From positions 1-48,939 of the forward strand of contig DAIMNI010000011.1 of the NCBI GenBank assembly GCA_036720245.1: a stretch of 48,939 nt of DNA, written 5' to 3'. Position 1 is the stretch's first letter. Each line of letters begins with the position of its first letter. Position numbers and translations under genes: made by a program. Origin of the DNA: JAAZMA01 sp036720245. GTDB taxonomy: Bacteria > Bacillota > Clostridia > Tissierellales > Tepidimicrobiaceae. The notes beneath the pieces were generated by a model. The model saw nothing but the letters and a program-made list of their open reading frames with translations. It was not told the DNA's origin and searched no databases. Below, in pieces: positions 1 through 6,215 of the stretch.

Positions 1-584
1 AACATTGCTTCTAAATAAGATACATCCCCTATATTCTTTAGATGTTCCATAACTTCCTCTTCCATGATTTGGGGAAGGATCTCAATTTCTTTTTTGTTGT
101 TTCTAATAAATCCTGCTTCTGTTAATATCCTTTTATATACCTGACCTAATTTATAAAATGTATAATCTTTCCACGATGCAATCTTTTCACTCTGCTCTGC
201 CTTTCTTCTAAAAAATACATTGAAATCCTTATCGATTAGATTCATATCATTTAACAAAATCTTTTCCTTATAAACCTCTGTCATAAACTCAAAGAATAAT
301 CTATCTGTTTTAATGATACTATATAAAGCTAACTGCTTACTAGTCTGCAAACTACCATTTGCAATTTTATCCATTATAAAATCATCTAATACACTAATTC
401 TATTTGTCACTGTTGAAGCAATTTCTTTTTTTCGGGCTTCTGTATTTACTGAAAATATATTTTCTTCTATTGCTTTATACTTTATACCATCTATTGAAAA
501 TCCCTGGATTATCAATCCTATAGCCTTTTTCAATTCTAAATATAGATACGGTCTAGATTTCAATATTGAAGTATATTGTAACAT
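1..584 (-). CDS. brxA: BREX protein BrxA (DUF1819), 3' end cut by window edge
   Basis: I translated 194 uninterrupted codons from the ATG at 584 to the window edge. The protein starts MLQYTSILKSRPYLYLELKK and carries the family hallmarks IIKTDRLFFEFMTEVYKEK, FFRRKAEQSEKIASWKDYT and KLGQVYKRILTEAGF. These match DUF1819/BrxA, a small helical protein that opens type 1 BREX phage-defence operons. BrxA is usually about 200 aa, so only a few residues are missing. AAGGAGC lies about 11 nt before the ATG and a promoter lies upstream. The rest of a BREX operon (brxB, brxC, pglX, pglZ, brxL) would lie to the left, outside the window; that part is inferred. The family call is firm, while the completeness of the system is unknown. 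Confidence 0.88.
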   Translation of the reverse strand, partial: MLQYTSILKSRPYLYLELKKAIGLIIQGFSIDGIKYKAIEENIFSVNTEARKKEIASTVTNRISVLDDFIMDKIANGSLQTSKQLALYSIIKTDRLFFEFMTEVYKEKILLNDMNLIDKDFNVFFRRKAEQSEKIASWKDYTFYKLGQVYKRILTEAGFIRNNKKEIEILPQIMEEEVMEHLKNIGDVSYLEAM

Positions 585-625
585 AATTTACCACTGCTCC
601 TTTTAAATGGTCCGCTTTATTATTC

Positions 626-654
626 ATTATACCAGTTATATAATTACTTGTCTT
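626..654 (-). promoter_or_regulatory. Predicted sigma-A promoter of the brxA/BREX operon
   Basis: On the minus strand AAGACA (649-654) is separated by 17 bp from TATAAT (626-631), which carries an extended -10 (TGGTATAAT). It lies about 40 bp upstream of the brxA start. The -35 matches four of six consensus bases. Confidence 0.6.
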
Positions 655-700
655 AATTCTTGAAAATTCTTTTTATGATAATTTATCTATCTATTAAATG

Positions 701-730
701 AAAAAAGACAGTAGAATTTATACTACTGTC
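701..730 (-). terminator. Rho-independent terminator after the XRE gene
   Basis: The stem GACAGTAG/CTACTGTC (707-714 with 723-730) is followed on the minus strand by a run of six T. It ends the DUF3796-XRE transcript and separates it from the brxA promoter. Confidence 0.8.
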
Positions 731-786
731 TCCTAGCAATTATTTTAATATAATAAGAATTACATTAATTATTAAACTTATTACAA

Positions 787-987
787 TCAATCAAATATAA
801 AAATATCTTCAATTTTAGCATCTAATACTCTTGAAATATCTATTGCTAATTTTAGTGAAGGATTATATTTAGCATTTTCTAATCTCTGAATAGTTTCTCG
901 TCTCACATTTACTTTATTTGCAAGTTCTTCTTGTGTTAAACCTTTTAATAATCTGTATTTTTTTAATTCACATTTAAATTCATTCAT
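787..987 (-). CDS. Small XRE-family (Cro/CI type) DNA-binding regulator
   Basis: A 66-aa protein that is essentially one helix-turn-helix domain: LKKYRLLKGLTQEELANKVN, then VRRETIQRLENAKYNPSLKL, then ISRVLDAKIEDIF. I chose the ATG at 987 rather than the in-frame start at 1026, because the shorter form matches the family and starts one base after the stop of the upstream gene, behind an AAGGT motif. It is co-transcribed with a DUF3796 membrane protein, a common pairing in Firmicutes. It is the likely reader of the inverted repeat over the shared promoter at 1428-1483. The target genes are unknown; a role in controlling the adjacent BREX operon is possible but not shown. Confidence 0.85.
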   Translation of the reverse strand: MNEFKCELKKYRLLKGLTQEELANKVNVRRETIQRLENAKYNPSLKLAIDISRVLDAKIEDIFIFD

Positions 988-988
988 A

Positions 989-1414
989 TTATTTAACCTT
1001 ATCCAAATAATAAAACGAAAACGCATTTATTAAATGATACCCTGCAAAGATTGAAAACACTATTGCTTTTATGTTTGAAATCTTGACATATTCAATTTTA
1101 AAATGCCAGGGATTTGCTTGTATAAATATAAACATAAGTATTACACAAAACCATACAAATGATAGTGCAATCTTTCCTGCCTTTTCCCAGTTTTCCATCA
1201 TTCTCTCATCAATTTCTTCTCTAAAATCAAAATATACAAAAGAACTAAAAAAAGTAAAAAATATAAAATTTGAGTACATGGGTTCTCCATTATATGATTT
1301 TAAAAAACCTGTAAAACCAAGTATCCCTAAGATTCCGGTAAATCTCAAGTATTTACTATATTTCCAATTTTTAAGTCTTTTATACTTATCATGCTCAATA
1401 CTATTTCTTTTCAC
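989..1414 (-). CDS. DUF3796-like membrane protein
   Basis: About 141 aa from a GTG start at 1414, chosen because AGGGGTGA lies 4 nt upstream; a longer in-frame start at 1483 would overlap the promoter. After a short basic N-terminus come hydrophobic segments: YLRFTGILGILGFTGF (a DUF3796-like glycine-rich repeat), NFIFFTFFSSFVYF, a charged loop, IALSFVWFCVILMFIFI, and a C-terminal segment near AIVFSIFAGYHLINAF. That makes about four membrane spans. The gene is immediately upstream of the XRE gene. Such XRE/membrane-protein pairs are widespread but their function is not known to me. Confidence 0.65.
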   Translation of the reverse strand: MKRNSIEHDKYKRLKNWKYSKYLRFTGILGILGFTGFLKSYNGEPMYSNFIFFTFFSSFVYFDFREEIDERMMENWEKAGKIALSFVWFCVILMFIFIQANPWHFKIEYVKISNIKAIVFSIFAGYHLINAFSFYYLDKVK

Positions 1415-1427
1415 AACTTCACCCCTA

Positions 1428-1483
1428 GTGATATATTTGTATCTTATTGAGATAAATATATCACTTTTCCTGAAATTAGTCAA
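1428..1483 (-). promoter_or_regulatory. Promoter with overlapping palindromic operator for DUF3796-XRE
   Basis: On the minus strand TTGACT (1478-1483), a 17-bp spacer and TATATT (1455-1460) form a near-consensus promoter. A perfect 11-bp inverted repeat, GTGATATATTT / AAATATATCAC (1428-1438 and 1454-1464), overlaps the -10 and the start point. The placement fits autorepression by the small XRE protein (inference). Confidence 0.7.
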
Positions 1484-1604
1484 CTATATTTAGTTAATAA
1501 TTATATTGTATATCCTAAAGTTTTCTAAATATCGGATCTGTATATAGTACCTTTGATGTTCTACATAAGAAATTGATATATTTAATACAAATTTAGTACT
1601 TCTA

Positions 1605-1654
1605 AAAAAACAAAAAAGTCTTGGTTCCCCTTTTTTGAAAGGTTCCAAGACTTT
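1605..1654 (-). terminator. Strong terminator-like hairpin downstream of the guaA fragment
   Basis: AAAGTCTTGG (1615-1624) pairs with CCAAGACTTT (1645-1654). On the minus strand the stem is followed by a T-rich run (1604-1617). It would stop any transcript reading leftward out of the guaA fragment. Confidence 0.7.
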
Positions 1655-1660
1655 CGTCTA

Positions 1661-1727
1661 CTACTCCAGCCGTAGGTTGCGGACTTATTACTCCCCTATG
1701 GTCGGTATAAGCCTCGCTAACCCTGAC
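1661..1727 (-). repeat. 67-bp hairpin repeat, copy 1
   Basis: The sequence is near-identical to 3568-3633. On the minus strand it folds as GGTTAGCGAGGCTTAT pairing with ATAAGTCCGCAACC (two bulged A), enclosing a loop with ACCGACCATAGGG. Here it abuts the guaA fragment directly, so the fragment's reading frame runs into it; next to the intact gene a 62-bp stretch with the stop codon and a large hairpin lies between. Confidence 0.75.
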
Positions 1728-2038
1728 TCAATCGTAGCTAGTGGTTTCCCTGTTATATCATATACCACCCTATTTACTTGTTTTACCTCATCTGTAATTC
1801 TTGTAGATATCTTCTCCAATAAATCTAATGGTATTAGATACCATTTAGCTACCATAGCATCTTTAGTGGTTATAGCTCTAAGTTCAATTAAATATTTATA
1901 TGTTCTTTCACCATCTATAACTCCCACTGATTGGATATTTGGTAATACTGCAAAGTATTGCCAGATTTCTTTATCTAGTCCTGCTTTTTTGATTTCATCC
2001 CTGTAGATATAATCTGCATCTCTAAGGATATCTAGTTT
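1688..2038 (-). pseudogene. guaA: Detached C-terminal fragment of a GMP synthase gene
   Basis: The frame reads KLDILRDADYIYRDEIKKAG ... WQYFAVLPNIQSVGVIDGER ... VNRVVYDITGKPLATIES. By hand alignment it is about 70 percent identical over about 104 residues to the C-terminus of the intact GuaA encoded at 3686-4627. Homology begins just after an in-frame TGA at 2039-2041, so the N-terminal two thirds are missing. The end differs from the intact gene: after ATIES it continues into the hairpin repeat for a further 11 residues. The divergence suggests a xenologous guaA 3' end left by an integrated element rather than a recent local duplication. Confidence 0.85.
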
Positions 2039-2094
2039 TCAATTGTTATAACTACTTATTAAATTGTTTGTAGATTTCCTTGTACAAGGAGTGG

Positions 2095-2226
2095 CTATTT
2101 GATTTTTGACCACTTAGGTGGCTTCCTTAGTGGGATGTGACCATCATAGCATTCAAATCCTGTAAATTCGAGCATTTCTTGTACATTTCTATAAATATTT
2201 TTATGATTATTTAAGTAAACTATCAT
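2095..2226 (-). CDS. Possible 43-aa ORF or gene remnant
   Basis: The frame MIVYLNNHKNIYRNVQEMLE followed by FTGFECYDGHIPLRKPPKWS and a basic end is open for 43 codons after the terminator of the repeat RNA. There is no convincing ribosome binding site. The composition looks protein-like, but I do not recognise a family. It may be the tail of a decayed mobile-element gene. The rest of 2040-2275 holds nothing I can name. Confidence 0.22.
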   Translation of the reverse strand: MIVYLNNHKNIYRNVQEMLEFTGFECYDGHIPLRKPPKWSKIK

Positions 2227-2275
2227 TAAAAATGGACACAAAAAATGACCTTAAATTTAAGGTCTCGTAGATTTG

Positions 2276-2418
2276 AAAAAGCAGACTACATAGTCTGCTT
2301 TTCTTCTTTGTTGGGGTTTTATACCCGTTATACTCTTTGTTTGGGTTATTAACCCTATTCTTCTTTGTTGGGATTTTATACCCTAAAGTTCTTTGTTCAA
2401 GTTTTTAGCTCTTTTCTT
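2276..2418 (-). ncRNA. Short RNA of four ~28-nt hairpin repeats, candidate antitoxin RNA
   Basis: A predicted transcript of about 140 nt starts near 2418 from its own consensus promoter and ends at the hairpin 2276-2302 (AAAGCAGACTA/TAGTCTGCTTT plus T run). Between them are four head-to-tail units of 28-29 nt. Three have a GGG-(7 nt)-CCC mini-hairpin followed by AACAAAGA: GGGTATAAAATCCCAACAAA, GGGTTAATAACCCAAACAAA and GGGTATAAAACCCCAACAAA. The promoter-proximal unit is degenerate (GAGCTAAAAACTTGAACAAA). No reading frame explains it. Tandem short repeats with own promoter and terminator beside an RNase-fold toxin gene is the architecture of type III antitoxin RNAs (ToxI, AntiQ). There the RNA precedes the toxin gene; here it follows it. 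Confidence 0.65.
2304..2416 (-). repeat. Four tandem 28-29 nt repeats
   Basis: Counted on the conserved TCTTTG (plus-strand reading), the units begin at 2305, 2334, 2362 and 2390, giving periods of 29, 28 and 28. The CCC/AACAAAGA part is conserved and the inner 7 nt vary while keeping the stem. The units are contiguous with no spacers, so this is not a CRISPR array. Confidence 0.8.
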
Positions 2419-2424
2419 AGCTTA

Positions 2425-2453
2425 ATTATAGCCTAGAATATTTTAAATGTCAA
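2425..2453 (-). promoter_or_regulatory. Consensus sigma-A promoter of the repeat RNA
   Basis: On the minus strand TTGACA (2448-2453), a 17-bp spacer and TATAAT (2425-2430) match the consensus perfectly, which is rare in this window. It starts 8 bp after the toxin stop codon and points away from the toxin, so the repeat RNA can be made at high level independently. Confidence 0.85.
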
Positions 2454-2461
2454 CATATGAT

Positions 2462-3085
2462 TTAAATGTCTTTCTTTCGAAAAACATCATCTAAAATATC
2501 TCTTATGCCATTATCTACATGACTTTGTTCTAATTTATAGGGTATGCCATTTAGTGTATCCTTTATTTCTTGTTTTATGCTTTCTATTTCTTTTTCCCTT
2601 ACTTCAATTTCCTTTTTTAATTCTATTATACTATATGCCAAACTTATAGCTTTGGCAATACATTCCTCTTCATATAACTTTTTTAACAGTTCTATTTTTT
2701 CATCTTGGTCCAGATTAAACATTATATCTTTTATCCCTAATTTAAATAAATTATTAAATGTTTCATCATCAATTTTTGATTCAATGACATTTTGCCCTTC
2801 CTTTAATTTAATAAATCTACTTGCATTTACTGTCCTAATTTGATTGTAAACAGCATATGTCTCATTATTTCTTAAAGATGATGGTAAAGAATTTATAGTA
2901 TTAAGCTTAATTTTATTAATTCCATTACCATTTGATGCACTTGTCAATGGCATAACAATAAAAGTATTATTATCATTATTACGCTTTAATACTAAGGCTA
3001 AATGTCTTCCATTAAATTCACAATCTCTAACAGGGTCAAATATTACATTGTAGATATGCCTTATTTTTATATTACTAAACCTCAC
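2462..3085 (-). CDS. PemK/MazF-like toxin with C-terminal coiled coil
   Basis: A 207-aa protein from a GTG start behind AAGGGGGATAAGAG. Residues about 9-125 have the MazF/PemK pattern: HIYNVIFDPVRDCEFNGRHL (an N-terminal strand pair), ALVLKRNNDNNTFIVMPLTS, and later NNETYAVYNQIRTVNASRFI. This fold is a small ribosome-independent endoribonuclease. Residues about 145-190 are highly charged and helical (ELKKEIEVREKEIESIKQEI), a probable coiled coil absent from standard 110-120-aa MazF proteins. No protein antitoxin gene lies beside it, but a repeat RNA with its own promoter begins 44 nt downstream of the stop. It could be a solo PemK-like protein or the protein half of an RNA-neutralised pair. 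Confidence 0.7.
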   Translation of the reverse strand: MRFSNIKIRHIYNVIFDPVRDCEFNGRHLALVLKRNNDNNTFIVMPLTSASNGNGINKIKLNTINSLPSSLRNNETYAVYNQIRTVNASRFIKLKEGQNVIESKIDDETFNNLFKLGIKDIMFNLDQDEKIELLKKLYEEECIAKAISLAYSIIELKKEIEVREKEIESIKQEIKDTLNGIPYKLEQSHVDNGIRDILDDVFRKKDI

Positions 3086-3111
3086 CTCTTATCCCCCTTG
3101 TATAATCTTTA

Positions 3112-3153
3112 TTTAGTTATACTCTATTATAATTAACTAAATATATTATAGCA
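3112..3153 (-). promoter_or_regulatory. Promoter and inverted repeat upstream of the PemK-like gene
   Basis: An extended -10, TGCTATAAT, lies at 3145-3153 on the minus strand. Just downstream, over the predicted start point, TTTAGTTA (3112-3119) and TAACTAAA (3134-3141) form an 8-bp inverted repeat. The -35 is weak. It is a plausible operator, with no assigned regulator. Confidence 0.45.
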
Positions 3154-3183
3154 TAATTTGTAAGACAAGTACTTACTTTGTAA

Positions 3184-3430
3184 CTATTGGGGTAGTTTTA
3201 TATGATTTTGTAAAGCTCTTTCTACTATTTCAGGTTGTATTGTTAAATAATGCTATGTAACTGCTGTTGTAGAATGCTGTAATAAAATCCCTACCAGTTC
3301 TACATTATAACCATTACTATTATAGATAGATACTACAAAAAACTTCCTAAAACTCTGCGTACCAATGTTTTCAAGCCCTAAATGTTCTGTTACAATCTGT
3401 AAATGTTTCTGTACCTACCTTACTGTGATA
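3184..3430 (-). pseudogene. Decayed tyrosine recombinase (integrase) C-terminus
   Basis: The conceptual translation is HLQIVTEHLGLENIGTQSFR, then KFFVVSIYNSNGYNVELVGI, then LLQHSTTAVT-stop-HYLTIQPEIVERALQNHIKL. This is the C-terminal catalytic part of a phage/ICE-type tyrosine recombinase: a box-II-like region around SFRK (usual His replaced by Gln in TQSFR), LQHS, and the nucleophile Tyr in HYL. In-frame stops are at 3253-3255 and just upstream of HLQ. Next to a guaA 3' end, a known integration target, it is the relic of the enzyme that placed an element here. The rest of 3086-3567 holds nothing else I recognise. Confidence 0.75.
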
Positions 3431-3567
3431 TCAAATAACTTTTGAACGGGTCTGAAAATTAAAATAGATGGCCCCCATCTGCCACTTTTAGTGTCAAAAT
3501 CAAAGCCACCTAATCCTATTTAACCTACAATTTAAAACCTACAATCATTAAAAATACTATATCCTAC

Positions 3568-3633
3568 CTACTCCAGCCGTAGGTTGCGGACTTCTACCTC
3601 CCTATGGTCGGTATAAGCCTCGCCAACCCTGAC
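3568..3633 (-). repeat. 67-bp hairpin repeat, copy 2
   Basis: This is the second copy of the element at 1661-1727, 66 bp long. The stem GGTTGGCGAGGCTT with AAGTCCGCAACC is kept although several bases differ between the copies. It lies downstream of the intact guaA, after the large hairpin. Confidence 0.75.
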
Positions 3634-3693
3634 AGGGGTAACTCCATCAATTTATCTCCGCCCTTCGGGCTTGATAAATTGGGAGTTACTCCC
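3634..3693 (-). terminator. Large hairpin overlapping the guaA stop codon
   Basis: On the minus strand GGGAGTAACTCC...AATTTATC-AAGCCC pairs with GGGC...GATAAATTGATGGAGTTACCCC around a short GAAG loop, about 26 bp per arm with few mismatches. The guaA stop TAA is inside the first arm. There is no T run after it, so it may block readthrough or protect the 3' end rather than act as a classic terminator. This block is absent at the guaA fragment. Confidence 0.6.
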
Positions 3694-4627
3694 ACTCAAT
3701 CGTAGCCGGTGGTTTCCCTGTTATATCATATACTACCCTATTCACATACTCCACTTCTCTAGTAATCCTATCCGATACCTCTTCCAATACATCCCAAGGT
3801 ATCTTCACCCATTCTGCTGTCATGCCATCTTTGGAGTTTACTGCTCTTAGGGCTACTGTGTACTTGTAGGTTCTTTTTCCATCTTTTACTCCTACAGATT
3901 TTATATTAGGTAATGCTGCATAGTATTGCCATATAGCTTTTTCTAATCCAGCTTTTTTTATTTCATCTCTAAAAATATAATCTGCTTCCCTAACTATATT
4001 TAACTTTTCTTCTGTAACTTCGCCTAATACTCTAATACCAAGCCCTGGCCCTGGGAAAGGTTGCCTATCTACAATGCTACTTTTAATGCCAAGTTTTCTA
4101 CCTACTTCCCTTACATCGTCCTTATATAATTCCCTTAGTGGTTCTATTAATTGAAAATCCACATCTTCTGGTAATCCACCTACATTGTGATGGCTTTTTA
4201 CTGCTACTTCTCCATTTTTGCCAGATTCCACTACATCTGGATATATTGTACCTTGCACTAAGAATTCTATATTCTCTAGCTTTTTCTGTTCTTCTTCAAA
4301 TACTCGGATAAATTCTTCCCCAATAATTTTTCTTTTTTCTTCTGGTTCAGTTATACCTTTTAACTTATTTAAAAACCTATCTCTAGCATCTACAGTAATT
4401 AAATTCATATGGAATTCATCTTTAAATACCTTTTCTACTTCTTCTTTTTCATTTTTTCTAAGTAATCCATGGTCTACAAATACGCAGATTAGATTATCTC
4501 CAATGGCCCTATGGACTAATACTGCAGCTACAGAGGAATCTACGCCACCGGATAAGGCACATAATGCCTTTTTATCTCCTACTTTAGCTTTAATTTCTTC
4601 TATACTTTTATTTATAAAGTCTTCCAT
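3686..4627 (-). CDS. guaA: GMP synthase, ATP-pyrophosphatase plus dimerisation part only
   Basis: A 313-aa protein that converts XMP to GMP using ATP and ammonia. The PP-loop SGGVDSS is at residues 26-32. PFPGPGLGIRVLGEVTEEKL and the C-terminal VNRVVYDITGKPPATIEWE are the GuaA substrate and dimer signatures. Bacterial GuaA is normally about 510 aa with an N-terminal class-I glutaminase; here the gene starts exactly at the ATP-pyrophosphatase domain. Only 10 bp separate it from guaB, leaving no room for a glutaminase, so it resembles the archaeal split GMP synthase. Glutaminase must come from a gene elsewhere, or free ammonia is used. It is co-transcribed after guaB. Confidence 0.93.
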   Translation of the reverse strand: MEDFINKSIEEIKAKVGDKKALCALSGGVDSSVAAVLVHRAIGDNLICVFVDHGLLRKNEKEEVEKVFKDEFHMNLITVDARDRFLNKLKGITEPEEKRKIIGEEFIRVFEEEQKKLENIEFLVQGTIYPDVVESGKNGEVAVKSHHNVGGLPEDVDFQLIEPLRELYKDDVREVGRKLGIKSSIVDRQPFPGPGLGIRVLGEVTEEKLNIVREADYIFRDEIKKAGLEKAIWQYYAALPNIKSVGVKDGKRTYKYTVALRAVNSKDGMTAEWVKIPWDVLEEVSDRITREVEYVNRVVYDITGKPPATIEWE

Positions 4628-4637
4628 TTCTCCCCTC

Positions 4638-6089
4638 CTATCTAACGCTATAGTTTGGAGCTTCTTTTGTTATATTTATATCATGGGGATGATTTTCGAT
4701 TAATGAGGCATTGGTTATTTTAATAAACTTAGCCTTTTCATGTAACTCATTAATATCTGCTGCTCCTATATATCCCATACCAGATCTTAAACCGCCAAGT
4801 AATTGATATACTACATCTCCTAAAGGTCCTCTATAAGGTACTCTACCTTCTACTCCTTCTGGTACTAATTTTTTGGTGTTTTCTTGAAAATATCTATCTC
4901 TACTGCCTTCTTGCATAGCTCCTATTGAACCCATTCCTCTATATACTTTAAATCTTCTACCTTCGTATAGTTCTTCTTCTCCAGGGCTTTCATTAGTACC
5001 TGCAAATAGGGAACCTATCATAACTATATTTGCCCCTGCTGCAATGGCCTTAGTAATATCTCCGGAGTATTTTATTCCCCCATCTGCTATTACTGGAATA
5101 CCGTATTCTTTTGCTGCTTCTGCACAATTAATTATAGCTGTTATTTGAGGTACGCCAATACCTGTAACAACTCTTGTAGTACATATGGAGCCTGGCCCTA
5201 TACCTACCTTTATAGCATCTGCACCTGCTTTTATTAATTCTCTAGTAGCTTCAGCTGTAGCTACATTTCCCGCAATTACTGGTAGATTTGGATATTCTAT
5301 TTTAATTCTTTTTACTGCCTCTAGGACTCCCACAGAATGGCCATGAGCAGTATCCACTACTATTACGTCTACCTTAGCCTTTATCAATGCACCAATTCTA
5401 TCCATCATATCATTCGTTACACCTACTGCAGCCCCTGCCAATAATCTTCCCGAACTATCTCTAGCTGAATTAGGATATTCGATGGATTTTTCAATATCTT
5501 TTATAGTAATTAGTCCTGCTAATTTATAATCTTCATCTACCAAAGGTAATTTTTCTATTTTATGTGCCTTCATTATTTCTAAAGCTTCATCCATACTAGT
5601 TTCTATAGTTCCCGTTACTAGATTTTTCTTTGTCATTACCTCATCTATTAATTTACTAGTATCCGTTTCAAATCTAATATCCCTATTAGTAATTATTCCG
5701 ACTAAAGTGCCATCTTCTTCTATAATAGGTACTCCAGATATATGGTATCTTTCCATTAATTCTAAAGCATCTGAAACATCATGGTCCCGAGATAGATGAA
5801 ATGGGTCTGTGATTATACCGTGTTCAGATCTTTTTACCTTATCTACTTCTAGAGCCTGTTCTTCTATGGTCATATTTTTATGAATTATTCCTACGCCACC
5901 TTCCCTTGCTATGGCTATGGCCATTTTAGATTCCGTTACAGTGTCCATGCCCGCACTCATTAAAGGTATATTTAATTCAATTTTTTTAGTTAAATAACTA
6001 CTTATCCTAGTCTCCCTAGGCAGTACTTCGGACTTCCCGGGTAATAATAATACATCATCAAATGTTAATCCTTCTCCAACAAATTCCAA
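4638..6089 (-). CDS. guaB: Inosine-5'-monophosphate dehydrogenase
   Basis: NAD-dependent oxidation of IMP to XMP, the first committed step to GMP. I chose a TTG start at 6089: AGGAGG lies 7 nt upstream and the product (LEFVGEGLTFDDVLLLPGKS) then has the usual length of about 484 aa. Two CBS repeats occupy about residues 95-210. The catalytic loop GIGPGSICTTRVVTGIGVPQ carries the active-site Cys, followed by IADGGIKYSGDITKAIAAGA and the flap MGSIGAMQEGSRDRYF. It is followed after 10 bp by guaA, so IMP-to-GMP conversion is one operon. Confidence 0.97.
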   Translation of the reverse strand: MEFVGEGLTFDDVLLLPGKSEVLPRETRISSYLTKKIELNIPLMSAGMDTVTESKMAIAIAREGGVGIIHKNMTIEEQALEVDKVKRSEHGIITDPFHLSRDHDVSDALELMERYHISGVPIIEEDGTLVGIITNRDIRFETDTSKLIDEVMTKKNLVTGTIETSMDEALEIMKAHKIEKLPLVDEDYKLAGLITIKDIEKSIEYPNSARDSSGRLLAGAAVGVTNDMMDRIGALIKAKVDVIVVDTAHGHSVGVLEAVKRIKIEYPNLPVIAGNVATAEATRELIKAGADAIKVGIGPGSICTTRVVTGIGVPQITAIINCAEAAKEYGIPVIADGGIKYSGDITKAIAAGANIVMIGSLFAGTNESPGEEELYEGRRFKVYRGMGSIGAMQEGSRDRYFQENTKKLVPEGVEGRVPYRGPLGDVVYQLLGGLRSGMGYIGAADINELHEKAKFIKITNASLIENHPHDINITKEAPNYSVR

Positions 6090-6122
6090 ATTGAACTCCT
6101 CCTTTTGTTTTTTGTTATCAAT

Positions 6123-6131
6123 AGTATACCA
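6123..6131 (-). promoter_or_regulatory. Extended -10 promoter of guaB-guaA
   Basis: TGGTATACT on the minus strand, about 34 bp upstream of the guaB start, fits an extended -10 element. A TTGAAT lies 15 bp further upstream, a sub-optimal spacing. The leader is too short for a purine riboswitch. Confidence 0.45.
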
Positions 6132-6181
6132 CAATTAGAAAAAATTCAACTATAATATTTAAAATTTGGAGATTTTTTAAT

Positions 6182-6215
6182 AAAAAAAGTGGCAATCAAA
6201 ACGTCCCCTTGCCAC
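6182..6215 (-). terminator. Terminator overlapping the end of the flippase-like gene
   Basis: GTGGCAA (6209-6215) and TTGCCAC (6189-6195) form a stem followed on the minus strand by seven T. The last codons and stop of the preceding gene lie inside the hairpin. It ends the operon that begins at the ECF sigma gene. Confidence 0.8.

Noticed and set aside
313..606. Plus-strand 97-codon frame at the left end
   Set aside because: It is the antisense shadow of brxA, whose minus-strand frame has clear family motifs, promoter and ribosome binding site.
1635..2006. Plus-strand 123-codon frame
   Set aside because: It lies opposite the guaA fragment and repeat; the minus strand carries the recognisable GuaA sequence.
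2304..2416. Possible CRISPR array
   Set aside because: Units of 28-29 nt are contiguous with no unique spacers and no cas genes nearby.
6090..6134. Longer N-terminus for guaB
   Set aside because: The extra leader includes the predicted -10 region and ribosome binding site, and IMP dehydrogenases start near the FVGEGLTFDD motif.
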